From Asterias rubens (Eukaryota > Echinodermata > Asteroidea > Forcipulatida > Asteriidae), in the NCBI RefSeq assembly GCF_902459465.1, contig NC_047067.1:11854840-11918839 (forward strand): a DNA stretch of 64,000 nt, written 5' to 3'. The notes under the pieces are model-generated. The model made no database searches, was not told the origin of the DNA, and saw nothing but the letters and a program-made list of their open reading frames with translations. This document shows, one piece after another, positions 11,401-22,560 of this stretch. The number at the start of each line of letters is the position of its first letter. Positions within the stretch are counted from its first letter, which is position 1. A program made the translations under genes and the position numbers.

Positions 11401-14400
11401 TCTCTTGCATAGATGTGGGACAGCTCTATACCATTTAGGATTACCAGTTTAATCTATTGGGTATGGTAATAATTATCTAATCTTACATTAAGCTGCAGCT
11501 TTACACTGCACACATTGGGTAGGCATGTTATTATACATGACAGATAGTGAGGTCAAGGCACTTTTCCTATAGGACACCTTTATGAGAGAATGCACAATTT
11601 CTACTGTCAGAATTTATTTTTATTTTTTAAAGTATCGATTTGATACAAGAAGGGAGGAAGGTTTGGGAGGAAAACCCACAAGATCGCAAGGCTCAACTTG
11701 TAGCTCAACATTTTCACTTAAAGACAGTGGACACTATTGGTAATTGTCAACAGAATATGCATTTTGTTTGCGTACAAGCTTTGTAAAATTTGAGCCCATG
11801 ACTTAAATTATCAGGTTGTTGAATTTCCTAATAGGTTCACTTATCAATGTATTGCTACCGGAACTTCCTTCTCAAATATTTAACTGAGTAATATGCCTCA
11901 AGTGATTTGTTTTCACAGGACTCAGTATAAAGTACATGTACTGAGTTTACAGTGGTAACACATGTTAGTGTAATAACCAAAATTGATATGACAGATATTT
12001 TGTTTTTCGGTTCTCTCCTTTTCAAATCAGATGTGAAATATAGCAGATTGGAAAATGGCCAACAGCCCGATGCCGGGAACAACAGCAGTGGTTTCGGAAA
12101 GAGTATTAAGTTTGTGGCAATACTTGCTGTGGTAATAGTCCTGTTCACATGTACAACGTGGGCATTTAAAAAGCCTGAAAGTTCGAAAGCACAAGCGGGC
12201 ATTCATTCTTTCAGGTGAGATATGTTGAGGTCAAAGGCCATTGCTCAAAGTAGAGATGTATTCATGCATTATAGTCTCTACTTCAAGCAATGGTCATGCA
12301 CATTATAGCTTAAAGACAGTGGACACTATTGGTAATCGTCATACACCAGTCTTCTCACTTGGTGTATCTCAACATATGCATGAAATAACAAACCTGTGGA
12401 AATTTGTGGAAAATTACCTCTTTCTCGAAAACTACGTCACTACAGAGGGAGCTGTTTCTCACAATGTTTTATACTATCAACCTCTCCCCATTACTCGTTA
12501 CCAAGTAAAGTTGTATAAATAATTATTATGAGTAATTACCAATAGTGTCCACTGCCTTTAAGTATGTTCTCTGTGCAATGAATTCATTTCCATAATTTAT
12601 TAGTCATATTAAAAAGTACATGACATTCCTTTTCCTGGTGTGAAAAGTATGTATAAAAATACTTGAAAGCACAAAAATAATGGACAGGCCACCCTAACAA
12701 TTCACAAAGAAAAAGTAAATTATAAAACTATCTAACCATTGTTTATTTATGTATCGTCTTGTATATTTTTATGCCTGTGGAAAGTCTAATAAAATAAATA
12801 AAATTAATATAACCTTTTTGAATTTTTTTAAAATGCTGTCATAAACCAGAAAAATTCTTTGCACCGTAAAGATGTTTTTTTCTTTTTAAATATGATCTTT
12901 GCTCTTTAACCTTTTTCTTTCGCCAGTTATGAACATCATCTAGAGACGGAAATAATCTTCAGCGCCCAAAGACAACAAGAGCAACTTGAAGAAAACAGTA
13001 CCGTCACTTCTCAGGGAAACGCAGCAAAGGATGCCAAGGATAAGCCACAAACGGGTCCTGTAGTGGCAGTTGAAAGTCAAGGGAGTAGGGTACCCCAGAA
13101 ACAACAACCCATCAAAACGCTATTTACAAGCCTCCACTCAACGTAAGTGGCCATGTTGGTTTGGTTCCCTGTATTTCACAATGACTATGATAAGTATTGT
13201 CATCTAGTTACTGAATCACCATTTTCTAGGTTTGTGCAATTCGTAATCATAGACGTTTTAAACCAATGTTTGACAGAGATTGGCTGTAGCCAGCTTGCCA
13301 GTGGTTATGAATATAAGACTTGCAATCACAGGGTTGTGGGTTCAAATCCTACCAAGCTAACTACTGATTTCACAATGACTTTAGTACACGTATTGTTGCC
13401 TAGTTACTGAATCACAATTTCTTGGTATGTACACGTAAAATAGACGATGTGACCTGTGACATCACATGTTTAAAAAAGAGCCACAGCACCCGGAGTTCCT
13501 GCAGGCACAATTTGTACACAGCTCAATGGAAGAAAACATAAAATCTTTTATATAACACCCAAGCAGATCCTTGCCATTTGATTGGAGGATTTTCCGTCAC
13601 GTGATAGCAAATAAATGTACCATTGCACGCTGAGTCACTCACCGTGCTTTTTCGTTCCATCCGAAAAGTACCATTGCACGCTGGCAGCGTGCAATGGTAC
13701 TTTTCGGATGGAACGAAAAAGCCGAGTAAAAACATCACTGCGTGCGCGTGCCTTTGGTAACGCAGCAGGTGTTACTGCAAGGCATAAAAATAAGTAAAAT
13801 TTCTAGCATTCGGCTTCTACAATTAAAAATTGTAGGCCTACGCTTTGTTTGTTTTGAAAGTTGTATCTTTCATTCAAAATGACAAAGATCTACTTGGATG
13901 TTATATAAAACAAATAATGAATGTTTTTCATTCGTGCAATGGTGCGAATATGTTCATTCGTTGAAAGCTGGAATGTTCCATTCAACCTGGCTCCGCCTCG
14001 TTGAATAGAACATTCCATCTTTCCACTCATGAACATTATTCGCACCGTTGCACTCATAAACATTCATTATGTGTATAATAATTTATGGAGATTGCACTGT
14101 TTAATTCTTATCAACTTTTGATATGATGAAAGGGCGCACATCTCAGAACTTGTCCAGCTTTTACTTTCATAACTCTTGGTTTTAGGTGGAAATTACGACT
14201 CAAAATGTCAACTTACCCATAGGACCAGTGTAATATTTTGCCTGCCAGAATACTCAAAGAATGTACAAGGTCACACTAACAAGGTCACATGGTCTATAGG
14301 TGTTAAATGTTATTTGATGAGAGAGAGATTTGCTGTTGCCAGCTTGGTGTTTATACCCCTTAACCTTGTAGTTTGTTGAGTTCCCCTCATAGGAAGATCA

Positions 14401-17400
14401 TCTAAAACAAAGTAGGCATACAGTTTTTTATCTTAGTGTGGGTTCGAATCCCGGTCGTGACACTTGTGGCCCTGAGCAAGATGCTTAACTATTATTGCTT
14501 CTCTCCACCCAGGGGTAAATGGGTACCTGTGAGGGCAGAGATGGTTCTTGTGATTGATTTAGCCAAGTAGTGCATGTTAATGTTGCACAAGGCTGTATAC
14601 TCCCTACCAGGGAGCTGAGATGGTTTAAGGAGTGAATAAAGGCCCAGTGATCAGGGGTAATAATGTGAAGCACTTAGGGACGCCCTCCGGGTATGAAAAG
14701 CGCTATATAAAAATGGGTTATTATTGTTATTATTAGGGACCAACCTATTTCACAACATGCTCAGTGTGGTTATTCACACAATTATAGAAAGTGAAGGCAC
14801 CCAATGTTGTTGAAACATGCATTGCTTGCCACTTCAGAGGTCAAATTGCTGTGTAATAGGTTGTATGCATTTCAATTGCTCCATCACACAGTCCGAGACT
14901 TTTTCCTGTAATCGAAACCCAGATAGTGGATAGCAAGTCAGCTCAATGTCGGTTGCAATGTTTTCTTAAAGTTGGCATTGTTGCTTTTTCATGTTTCAAA
15001 TACCCACCATTACCAGGGCCAAATTTCATAGAGCTGCTTAAGCAACAAATTGTGCTTAAGCAAACAAAATCCTTGCTTATTAAAATCAGATTACCGAACA
15101 AGACTCTACTCAATTATTATTCTCAGTAAACAACAGCTAAATACCAGTCACAAGCAATGTATATGCCATGAAATTTTGGCAAGTAACATGTGTAAAACAA
15201 GCGAGATATTTTCATGCTTGAGCAAATTATTTGCTTAAGCAGCTCTATGAAATTGGCCCCAGGTGTTTGCTTGACAATGAGGCAGGCGCTTTTAAAATGG
15301 TGTTTACATACAAAGTAAGTGAGTGATTTGTTTTATAAACTGTCAACTCCCTTATAACAAACTACAATAATCTTTATAACAAAGATGAGAGCAACCCTTG
15401 AGATCTAAGGCTACAGGATGCATTGTAGCTCGACTCGAGTGGTTACCGGCACAAAGGAAAATGTTATGCTGTGATAAGATGAATTAATATTTTTTAAAAT
15501 CATACAGGTCCTAAAGTGCACAAATCCCCCAAAATTGTATTACTCAAACATTACAGGAACGTTGTTATAAGAGCAGATAAGATTCAGCCGTCGATTTCAC
15601 AAAGAGTTAGGACTTGTCTTATCTCGAGTTAGGACAAGTAACTCATCCGAACTTGGGACTAATCTTAAGGTCTGCATGCCACAATGCAGGGTTGGGACTC
15701 GTCCTAAGTCCTAAGATTAGTCTTAAGTTAGGAAGAGTTTTGTGAAATCGACGGCAGGACTTCAGAATGTACTAGTTATAAGCAGAACCTCTTATAACAA
15801 CTCTCTTGATAACAAGAATTGACCCAGTATGTCAATTGGATTTGATTGCTATAAAATGGTCTTTAAATTTGTTTCTTCCTGTTTCATGCAGATTTGACGG
15901 ACTAAAGCTCGGGAAAAACAAGCAGATCCCAACATTGGCTTTTGTTCAAACAAGTTCAGACCTCAAACCGTTACTAGGTACATGTATGAATACTAAATCA
16001 AACTGTAACACAGTATGCAGTCTACATATTTTGAGAATTCCGTCAGTGTTAGAATCTTGCAGTGATATTTACATTTTCAAGGTCTGTTATTACTGAGCTC
16101 AGATGTGCTGTTACCATGCTGTCCCGTCAAGGCCCTGCTATCTTTCATTTAAGGGTTTGGGTACTTTTTGTACATGTAACACAAATCACAATGTCAACAG
16201 ATTTACTTTAAATTTACACAGTTCGAAGGTAATGATAGAAGAAAGCTTCCCTTAAAATGTTACTGGCCGAGGTGCTGTAGAAAATTTGTAAAATAATATT
16301 TACAATGTACATATTTACACGTATTAACCAGTTTTGGTATAAAATACCAATAATGGTAAAAACGGTTGCATGCTAAAACAAATTTTGTTTCACTGAGATG
16401 AAAACTGCGTTCGTGAAGTTAAAAAAAAAAAAAAAAGCACCAGCCTGGGAAAATGTTTTGCCTAAATGACCCAGTTTGTAGATTTTATTTCAAAAGTGAA
16501 AATAGCTTGTAGTCAACATTATTATATCTATACTGTTTATATTAACTTAAAGATTTTCTGTTTCTTGTTCTTCATTGTTTTCATGCAGAGAGAATAGGTT
16601 CAACAGTCAGCATGATTGAAAATGACTTGAAGGGAAATGCGGAGGTAAATTAAGGTTTTAATAGATGAAATTTGTATCATGAATAAAGAATATTAATTTG
16701 TGTTTCTACCTTTATACACTGATGTGTGTTAGCACTGTTTACTCCACACAAAAAGAAGACAACAAAATCAAGCATCCTTTGTTACATCAGTGTAGCCCAG
16801 TACTGTACTCCGTTTCAGGTTGCTGAATGTGCTCAAGCAAGGGCTATAAACCTCGCAACCATAAAAGAGTGTGCAGTGTAGATTCAACAATATTTTCAAA
16901 GGAATGCAACGTCCATTTTGTCGTTTTTCCAACAGCGACAACAACAGCTTTAATTTGTTCAGTATTGGATTCGAACAGCCTAGAGCTAGCTACCGGGCAA
17001 TCTCAGGGGTGTAGTTGGTAAGACACTGCTCTAGAATTGCAACTGTCGTGGGTTCGAATCCCACCCGAGTATTCATGCCTGAGACTAACTCACAGAGCTC
17101 AGGAAAGTACCGTGTATACAGTGCTAACACACATTGGTGTATAAGGGTAAAAACCCCAAAACAACACTCTTAGACTAAGTAAAGACCGCCAAATTTATTG
17201 TCCAGCCAGGGCTAGTAAAGACCTAAAATGCAGAAAAGTGTTTGAAGTCTTTAATTTTTGCTCTCGACACAGAAAGTGCAGGCGATTTATAAGAGGAGCC
17301 CACAGCACTCTAAGACGTTACAGGATATGCTTCTATATGACATCAAGATGGGCAGAGCAAAAGAGGACAGCAGTTCAGTAGTCGCACTTTTATGGATAAA

Positions 17401-20278
17401 ACGGTAAGTTTGAATTCTGTCTGTTTTTTTCTCTCATAATATCTTATTTGTGTTTCTTATTCAGCAGAGTGTGGGTTCGAGTCCCGGTTGTGAGACCTAA
17501 CCATTATTACAGTGCCCTTCGAATGGGACATAAAACTGTAGGTCTCGTGTGTTGTGTAATGCACCCCAAAAGGACCCAGTGCATCTCTGGATAAGAGAAT
17601 GGGTTCTCCCTGATGATCCAGGTTTGATTGGCTGCATAATTGTGCCACAGCACCTTGTAAACTACATGCCTGCCTGGACCTACACAGATGCCATGGTCTT
17701 TGTTGCCCCTGGCATGCCAGGACCCAATTTCATAGAACTGCTAAACACAAAAATTAACTTGGCATGCAATTTCTGCCTTGACAAAACTTTCCACGTGATT
17801 TTCAGGATAAGCAAACAACAGCTGAATACCAGTAACAAGCTATATGCAACAATAAGAAATTTTGTTGGTTATCCTTTTTTTATCAAGGAAGAAATTTCAT
17901 GCTAAGCAAATTTTTGTGCTTAGCAGCTCTATGAAATTGGGCCCTGGTGGTCTGGCCTTGGTTCCCCCTTAAAGGCAGTGGACACTATTGGTAATTACTC
18001 AAAATAATTAATAGCATAAAACCTTACTTGGTAACGAGTAGTGGGGAGAGGTTGGTAGTATAAAACATTGTGAGAAACGGCTCACTCTGAAGTGGAGTAC
18101 TTTTTCGAGAGAGAAGTAATTTTCCACGAATTTGATTTCGAGACCTCAGATTTAGAAATTGAGGTGTCGAAATCGAGCATCTGAAAGCACACATCTTCGT
18201 GTGACAAGGGTGTTTTTTCTTGCATTATTATCTCCCAACTTCGATGACCGATTGAGCTCAAATTTTCACAGGTTTGTTATGTTATGCATATGTTGAGATA
18301 CAGCAAGTGAGAAACTGGTCTCTGACAATTACAAATTGTCTTTAAAAAATGCCCTCCTGACTTGCCCTTTCAACCATGAAGCTCAAGGCCTGCCGAATAT
18401 TAGTGTGTAAGTTACTAATAAAATATAAAAAATATGATTCATCTTTGGATACAATCAAACTTAAATTCAGTGTATTGTTTTAAACTGTATGACTTGTTTT
18501 CTTTGTCACACCCAGGGCGTACCAGTTTATTGAAAGATTTCTGAGATATGTCGCAGACGGCCAACAGCCAGTTCCAGCTGCTCGTAAGCATGATTTTTTA
18601 TTCCTTCTGTGCGGGATAAATTGACACAAAGAAATATTAACTTGTTCAGTGCCTACTTTTTGTTTTGCAACCTTAAGTGTCCTACCATTGATTTCACCAA
18701 AGTCTTCCTAACTGAGGATTAATCTTAGGACTTAGGACGAGTTAAGTTCCATAACCATAGACGTGAGGACACTTTGAATCCATCCTTAGTAAGGACAAGA
18801 AGTTAATCATCCTATACTAGAGATAGGATTAATCCTAGCGTTTCATAAAATTGGCTGCAGCTATTTGATGTTTTTCAAATTCTGTAAAAAAAAAATACAA
18901 GTCTTTCTCACCAATTAAAAATGAATCTTGCTGATTTGTATTGCCTTGGTACATCCCGAAGCCAATGATATTTTCTGAGCGATTATGCCCTCTTGTGACA
19001 ACTGTGTGTAATGTATTTGTGTTTTTTTTGGGTGTTTACCACCCTACAGAAACTGCCTATGATGAGATGCTTAGTAGATATCATAGCTGGTTTGTCCGGA
19101 GTGCCTTTAAAGTAAGTACCTCTTGAATGGGTTTGAGGGATTATTGTCGAGAGCCGAAGAATTTTGTTGAATCTTGAATTTTGAAGCGTGAATGGTTATA
19201 CTCTCATGAAAGCGTTGCTGCTGTCATGGAGAGGGTGGGTTGCGCAACCCATTTCTACTGTGTGCTGTCAATATTGTGCTTATAAAACCAGATTATGATA
19301 TTGTCAGTTTGTCCTGAGAGAGATGGAAGCTCCATTTCTCTGGAACCCTTTCAGGTTGGATGCATTGATTGCAGCCACTGGTGATAATAATAATAATAAT
19401 AAGCTATTATACAGCGCCATCTATCTAGACAACTAATCCGAGGCGCTGGAGAGGAAAATAAATCGAAACAAATAGGTTTTAGGTGCAATTTAAATGTGTT
19501 TAAGGATGAAGCTGTGCGAATGACTATTGGTAGAGTACTCTAGAGGGTTGGTGCTGCATATGAAAAAGCCCTATTACCATAAGAGGTGTGACCTTGGTAT
19601 CACAATAAGACATTTGGTAGTCTGTTCCAAAATCAGAACATTTTTAGGGAAATGTTTATAGATTGTGTAATACCTGGCTTATGTAGATTCATAGAAACGG
19701 CATTTACAGACACAAGTGTCAGGATTTGTAATTATGTTTATTAACAATTATACTGGGCTGCAGTGTTAATACTTCATAGCAACTTGATCATGGTGCTTTA
19801 AAATATCCCTGTTCATAAGGCATATTTTAACCAATCAACTTATTCAACTCCCTCTTGAACATTATCAACATTATCCCTTCCTTTGAAAATACAGTACCCA
19901 AATGGGTTGTTTCAACAGCTCTGCAGTTCTCTTCACCAAGTAAGTTTTTATGGGCATTAGCTTCTTGAGTATTTACCAAAAGTACACACTCGAAGAAGTC
20001 ACGATTCCAAGAAATATTTGTTGTAAATTTACTTTTTTTTGTTTTTTTTTGCCTCTAAAATTTACTTCACGTTTCTTTTTCTTGGTCACCAGATTGCCAT
20101 GAACCTACTGCCGTCCAGGACAGAATTCATGGAGAAAATGCTCGAGGACAAACAAGACCTGAAGAGACCAGACTATGAGACGCAGGTGGTCTCCGATATG
20201 AATCATTATTTAGACGGAATGCTTAACATATTCAACATTCTGGAAGATTTCTACAAGGACCATCACTTAGAGACGTAA
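8465..20278 (+). CDS. Membrane-anchored glycolipid transfer protein (GLTP-domain) gene, 9 coding exons, 336 aa
   Basis: Coding exons: 8465-8486, 12031-12214, 12927-13142, 15892-15977, 16589-16644, 17273-17403, 18516-18583, 19050-19111, 20093-20278 (stop TAA). All introns are GT-AG and phases match; total 1011 nt. Residues ~33-53 form one hydrophobic membrane segment preceded by basic residues; 54-140 is a polar, Gln/Lys/Ser-rich linker; ~141-336 is an all-helical GLTP domain. The residues known in GLTP to bind the sugar headgroup are present: D182, N186 and K189 (motif DLKGNAEK), W229 (LLWIKRAYQFI) and H266 (RYHSWFVR). The C-terminus resembles the FAPP2/PLEKHA8 GLTP domain. Family knowledge: these proteins move glycosphingolipids between membranes. 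The conserved N and W argue against a ceramide-1-phosphate carrier. Tethering is inferred; GLTPD2-like proteins also have an N-terminal hydrophobic segment. The start was chosen because the ATG has a good context (G at -3 and +4) and exon 1 ends in the phase exon 2 needs. Exon 1 is the least certain part. Confidence 0.88.
8722..8923. repeat. Palindromic MITE flanked by TA, intron 1 of GLTP gene
   Basis: GGGACTTTTCGTTTTC and its exact complement end the element, with a TA on each side; inner arms carry GACGGATGGTTCTGCGAC. The TA target suggests a Tc1/mariner-type mover. Confidence 0.75.
9184..9371 (+). repeat. Small TIR element containing a ~70-bp tandem duplication
   Basis: Ends TTCCTGCAAATGCGAA and CGCATTCGCAGGAA are inverse. 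Inside, ACTTTGTTTCCACTGCAAAT through TTGTGACGTCAA is repeated twice with two base changes. Confidence 0.7.
9747..10115 (+). repeat. TTAA MITE family 1 (GGGAAGGTACACG variant)
   Basis: TTAAGGGAAGGTACACGTTTG at left and ACGTGTACCTTCCC at right. It contains the inner palindrome GACTTCCGGCTAGAAGTC. In intron 1 of the GLTP gene. Confidence 0.85.
10600..10985 (+). repeat. Irregular minisatellite, ~55-75-bp units
   Basis: CCATTGTCTTTTCTGTAAAAAAGCTCC and GTCAGAGTCAGACAAAGAAA-like segments recur about seven times with internal deletions. Confidence 0.75.
11718..11835 (+). repeat. TTAA MITE family 1, truncated copy
   Basis: TTAAAGACAGTGGACACTAT is intact, but the copy loses similarity after ~110 bases. 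Confidence 0.6.
12310..12561 (+). repeat. TTAA MITE family 1, short internal-deletion copy
   Basis: Clean TTAA at both ends with inverse termini AGACAGTGGACACTATTGG and CCAATAGTGTCCACTGCCT; about 120 bases of interior are missing. In intron 2 of the GLTP gene. Confidence 0.9.
13268..13430 (+). repeat. tRNA-derived SINE family S4, copy 1
   Basis: CTTGCAATCACAGGGTTGTG precedes a GGGTTCAAATCC B-box; the tail TTACTGAATCACAATTTCT is shared with 56004-56130. Confidence 0.6.
13441..14280. repeat. Element M copy 2, interrupted by a palindromic insertion
   Basis: Outer parts match the reverse complement of 1-300; 13548-14078 is inserted sequence rich in inverted repeats (see hairpin). In intron 3 of the GLTP gene. 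Confidence 0.65.
13647..13721. repeat. Perfect hairpin: 37-bp arms, 1-nt spacer
   Basis: CTTTTTCGTTCCATCCGAAA... to ...CACGCTG at 13647-13683 is followed after one G by its exact reverse complement to 13721. The sequence GTACCATTGCACGCTG also occurs just upstream at 13618. Confidence 0.9.
14425..14740 (+). repeat. tRNA-derived SINE family S1, copy 1
   Basis: GTGGGTTCGAATCCCGGTCG (B-box), then AGCAAGATGCTTAACTATTA and a 3' end GCGCTATATAAAAATGGGTT followed by (TTATTA)n. Confidence 0.75.
15016..15261. repeat. Palindromic MITE family Q, copy 1
   Basis: GGGCCAAATTTCATAGAGCT facing AGCTCTATGAAATTGGCCCC. Other copies at 17719 and 40165. Confidence 0.8.
15588..15755. repeat. Palindromic MITE family P, copy 2
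   Basis: GCCGTCGATTTCACAAAGAG and TTGTGAAATCGACGGC are inverse ends around TTAGGACTTG-rich arms. Confidence 0.85.
16149..16350. repeat. TTAA MITE family 4, partial
   Basis: TTAAGGGTTTGGGTACTTTTT, then GTAATGATAGAAGAAAGCTT and GAGGTGCTGTAG as in the copy at 38666-38949. Confidence 0.55.
16985..17160 (+). repeat. tRNA-derived SINE family S5
   Basis: GTGTAGTTGGTAAGACACTG (A-box region) and GTGGGTTCGAATCCCACCC (B-box), then the tail CAGTGCTAACACACATTGGT. Tail also seen at ~45680. Confidence 0.65.
17460..17705 (+). repeat. tRNA-derived SINE family S1, 5'-truncated
   Basis: CAGCAGAGTGTGGGTTCGAG and later GCCACAGCACCTTGTAAAC, as in 32535-32925. Confidence 0.65.
17719..17945. repeat. Palindromic MITE family Q, copy 2
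   Basis: GGACCCAATTTCATAGAACT and AGCTCTATGAAATTGGGCCC form inverse ends. Confidence 0.8.
17969..18345 (-). repeat. TTAA MITE family 1
   Basis: TTAAAGGCAGTGGACACTAT at left; right end decayed to CAATTACAAATTGTCTTTAA. In intron 6 of the GLTP gene. Confidence 0.88.
18687..18858. repeat. Palindromic MITE family P, diverged copy
   Basis: ATTGATTTCACCAAAGTCTT with GATTAATCTTAGGACTTAGG inside; ends decayed. Confidence 0.6.
19895..19939 (+). other. Candidate 45-nt cassette exon derived from a MITE remnant
   Basis: Within the last intron of the GLTP gene, a pyrimidine-rich tract and AATACAG precede 45 open bases ending at CAA|GTAAGT. It is phase 0 on both sides, so inclusion would add 15 residues (YPNGLFQQLCSSLHQ) between K275 and I276 without a frameshift. 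Its 3' half and the following ~50 bases match the 'CAACAGCTC...ACCAAGTAAGTTTTTATG' part of the family-1 MITE. The family alignment runs straight across the junction without it, so it is not the main isoform. Confidence 0.3.
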
Positions 20279-21233
20279 AGAGAGAGTGATGTGTATGTTT
20301 TGAGTTTTTACCAACAAACTGTCACAAGGAAATTTTTTTTTAACTGGTTCAGTTTCGCTACTTTAGACTATTGTCCTGTCTTTATGGATAAAGACTCGAG
20401 TGTCGTTGGTATCAATTGGCTCACTATTCTGTTTGGGCAAGTGTGAGTATTTTAGTTGTAGTGCGGTGCTATTTGTTTTATTTGATGTACACGCTTTCCG
20501 CTGCAGGCACACATGCACAGGCTTAAAAAATGTAATATTTTGGGTGACACCACCGAGTGCCCATTGAAGACACAAATGCAAAGTGTGTCAAAGAAACATT
20601 TTTGATGATCGTGGTAGCTGCATGGTGTTTTGAAGGAAGCTTCAATTGCAGGCGACATCATTCACTGCCCTCAAAGTGAAGATATTAGACGTTTGTGTCA
20701 TAGTTAATGACATTCAACCAAAGCTAGTACATGGCATATAAGTACACTTATACCATGAATCAGAGTGCGACCTGGGTGCAATGTTCTAAAACTACATCGA
20801 CAGGTACGCATGTTCACAATCGATTTGCATTAATGGGACATTTCCTCTGCATAGCATGACAAGAACTGCCCCCATGTCTTTTGTTTTGTCTATGGTAAAG
20901 CAGGGGGTGAAAAAAAGGGACGTTTTGGTTATGGGTACCAGACTGATCCTAAAATTCCTACACCTTTGTTTTGCCAAGCAAAAAATAGCTAAGTAGGATT
21001 TGGAACTTTGCATGGTGGAAATACGACATAGAAAGGTTTGCGGTAACACCATGTAAAAACTATCTTCTAACAGAAGGAAAAAAAGCATAAATTGAGAGAG
21101 GAACATTGTATACGTACACAATCTGCTTTTCTCTTGCGAGTTTTTATACAGTTTAGATTGGTGTGATTCGATTCATGTTCTGAATTTTTTTTTTTTTTTC
21201 CCATTTTTTAGGCAGTGACACCAAGTTATTCAG

Positions 21234-21239
21234 AATAAA
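21234..21239 (+). terminator. Candidate polyadenylation signal for the GLTP gene
   Basis: First good AATAAA downstream of the stop, about 0.95 kb into the putative 3' UTR. No transcript evidence is available. Confidence 0.35.
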
Positions 21240-21423
21240 GTAGAGAAATAATTCCTGACTAGCCTGCCCTATTTTGAAAGGGCATGTAATCTGAAGCAGG
21301 AACTCTGTTGGTTTGAGCCTTCATACACAGAAAAACAAATTTTACAAGTATTTTGCAATATGGTGCCTTAATTTTTTCGTACATAGCTGTACCTTCAGTG
21401 TTTTTTTGCAACTGCTGTTACAT

Positions 21424-21965
21424 GAGGCCATTTTCGAAACCACTGTTTGGACTTGGGCACTGTTTGGCTCTGTAGGTTATTCAGAAATTGCTTTCCTTAC
21501 AAGGGTCAAGTTTGCGCCAATCGTTAACTGGTGCTCGCTCTTTGATGACATTATGCTTTCAGCTTTCAGCGCAAACGCATAGTCATGCCGTGACTGGTGT
21601 CTCTACATATATTATAATTTTTTATAATTTTTTTTATAACTGGTCCACTCTGCACTATGCTATGAAATCAGCTATTGTTAACCAGCCTAGTAGGCTGGTT
21701 CCAAATAGTCGGACTAGCGTAGTACAACTATTGTTGACTAGACTAGTCCACTCTGCACTGTGCTATGAAAATGGCTATTGGTAACCAGTGATGCGACCAT
21801 GCCCGGTAGGCTGGTTAAAAAAATCCAACTATCATCGACTAGACAGTGTTTGGGATAACTTTGTCAGACAGGCAGACAGAGCCCAGGCTGGAGCCCAAAG
21901 GCTTAGCCCAAGCTTAAGCTTAGGCCCAGGCTTAAGCCTATAGGCTCGAGCCCTGGTTTCAAAAA
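21424..21965. repeat. Large relative of the GGCCATTTTCGAAACC MITE, partly decayed
   Basis: Left end GGCCATTTTCGAAACCACTG, right end CCTGGTTTCAAAAACAGC. Inside, a ~110-bp direct repeat carries ACTGGTCCACTCTGCACTAT / ACTAGTCCACTCTGCACTGT. Confidence 0.5.
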
Positions 21966-22189
21966 CAGCTAAAGGATTTCATAACTGCAGCATGTTATGC
22001 AGAGGGATCAATGTGTGGTTTTTGTACTATACTTTTACACTGTTATGCAACTCTTGATTATTTTCATGTAAAACTCAACTCGAAAGATGTGATATATTTG
22101 TATTCATTGTGAGGTTTATTTCAGGTTTCTTTAGTTTACTTGGCAATGAGGCGTTGTAGTTCATAAACATTACATTTGTACTATCATAG

Positions 22190-22560
22190 CGTGCCATGGC
22201 CAAGCGGTTAAGAGTGGGTGCATTCGATAAGCTTCCCTGGGTCGACCTCAAAGTGCTCACTCGGGTGAGCCCCTGACAAGAGATAATCAAACGATCACAC
22301 TCACCCTTTCGTGGTGACGGCTTGCAACTCAGGTCACCCCCAAGTGACCCACTCCACAAGCAGGGCACTGGGGGCTGACCCGGGTGAGCCCCGTCAAAGC
22401 TATTCGAACGTACCGGGGCAGACCGGGGTCGACCCAGGGAGGCTAAACAAATGCACCCAGTGTCGGACTGTAAGCTCTGATGTTTCTCATCAGCAGAGTG
22501 TTTGAGTCCAGGTCTTAAGCTACACACTTAACCATTATTGCTTTGTATTGCGGCTAGGAC
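22190..22560 (+). repeat. tRNA-Leu-like SINE (family S1) split by palindromic element L
   Basis: CATGGCCAAGCGGTTAAGAG (A-box head) is separated from CTGATGTTTCTCATCAGCAG and the B-box half by an insertion at 22215-22459 with ends TGGGTGCATTCG and its inverse. Confidence 0.7.
22215..22459. repeat. Palindromic element L, copy 1 (nested in SINE)
   Basis: Inverse arms TGGGTGCATTCGATAAGCTT... and ...GCTAAACAAATGCACCCA with GGTCGACC at the inner edge of each arm. A second copy is at 31516-31671. Confidence 0.75.

Noticed and set aside
22075-22527. 150-codon open frame on the minus strand
   Set aside because: It runs across SINE and nested element L sequence; no coding signature.
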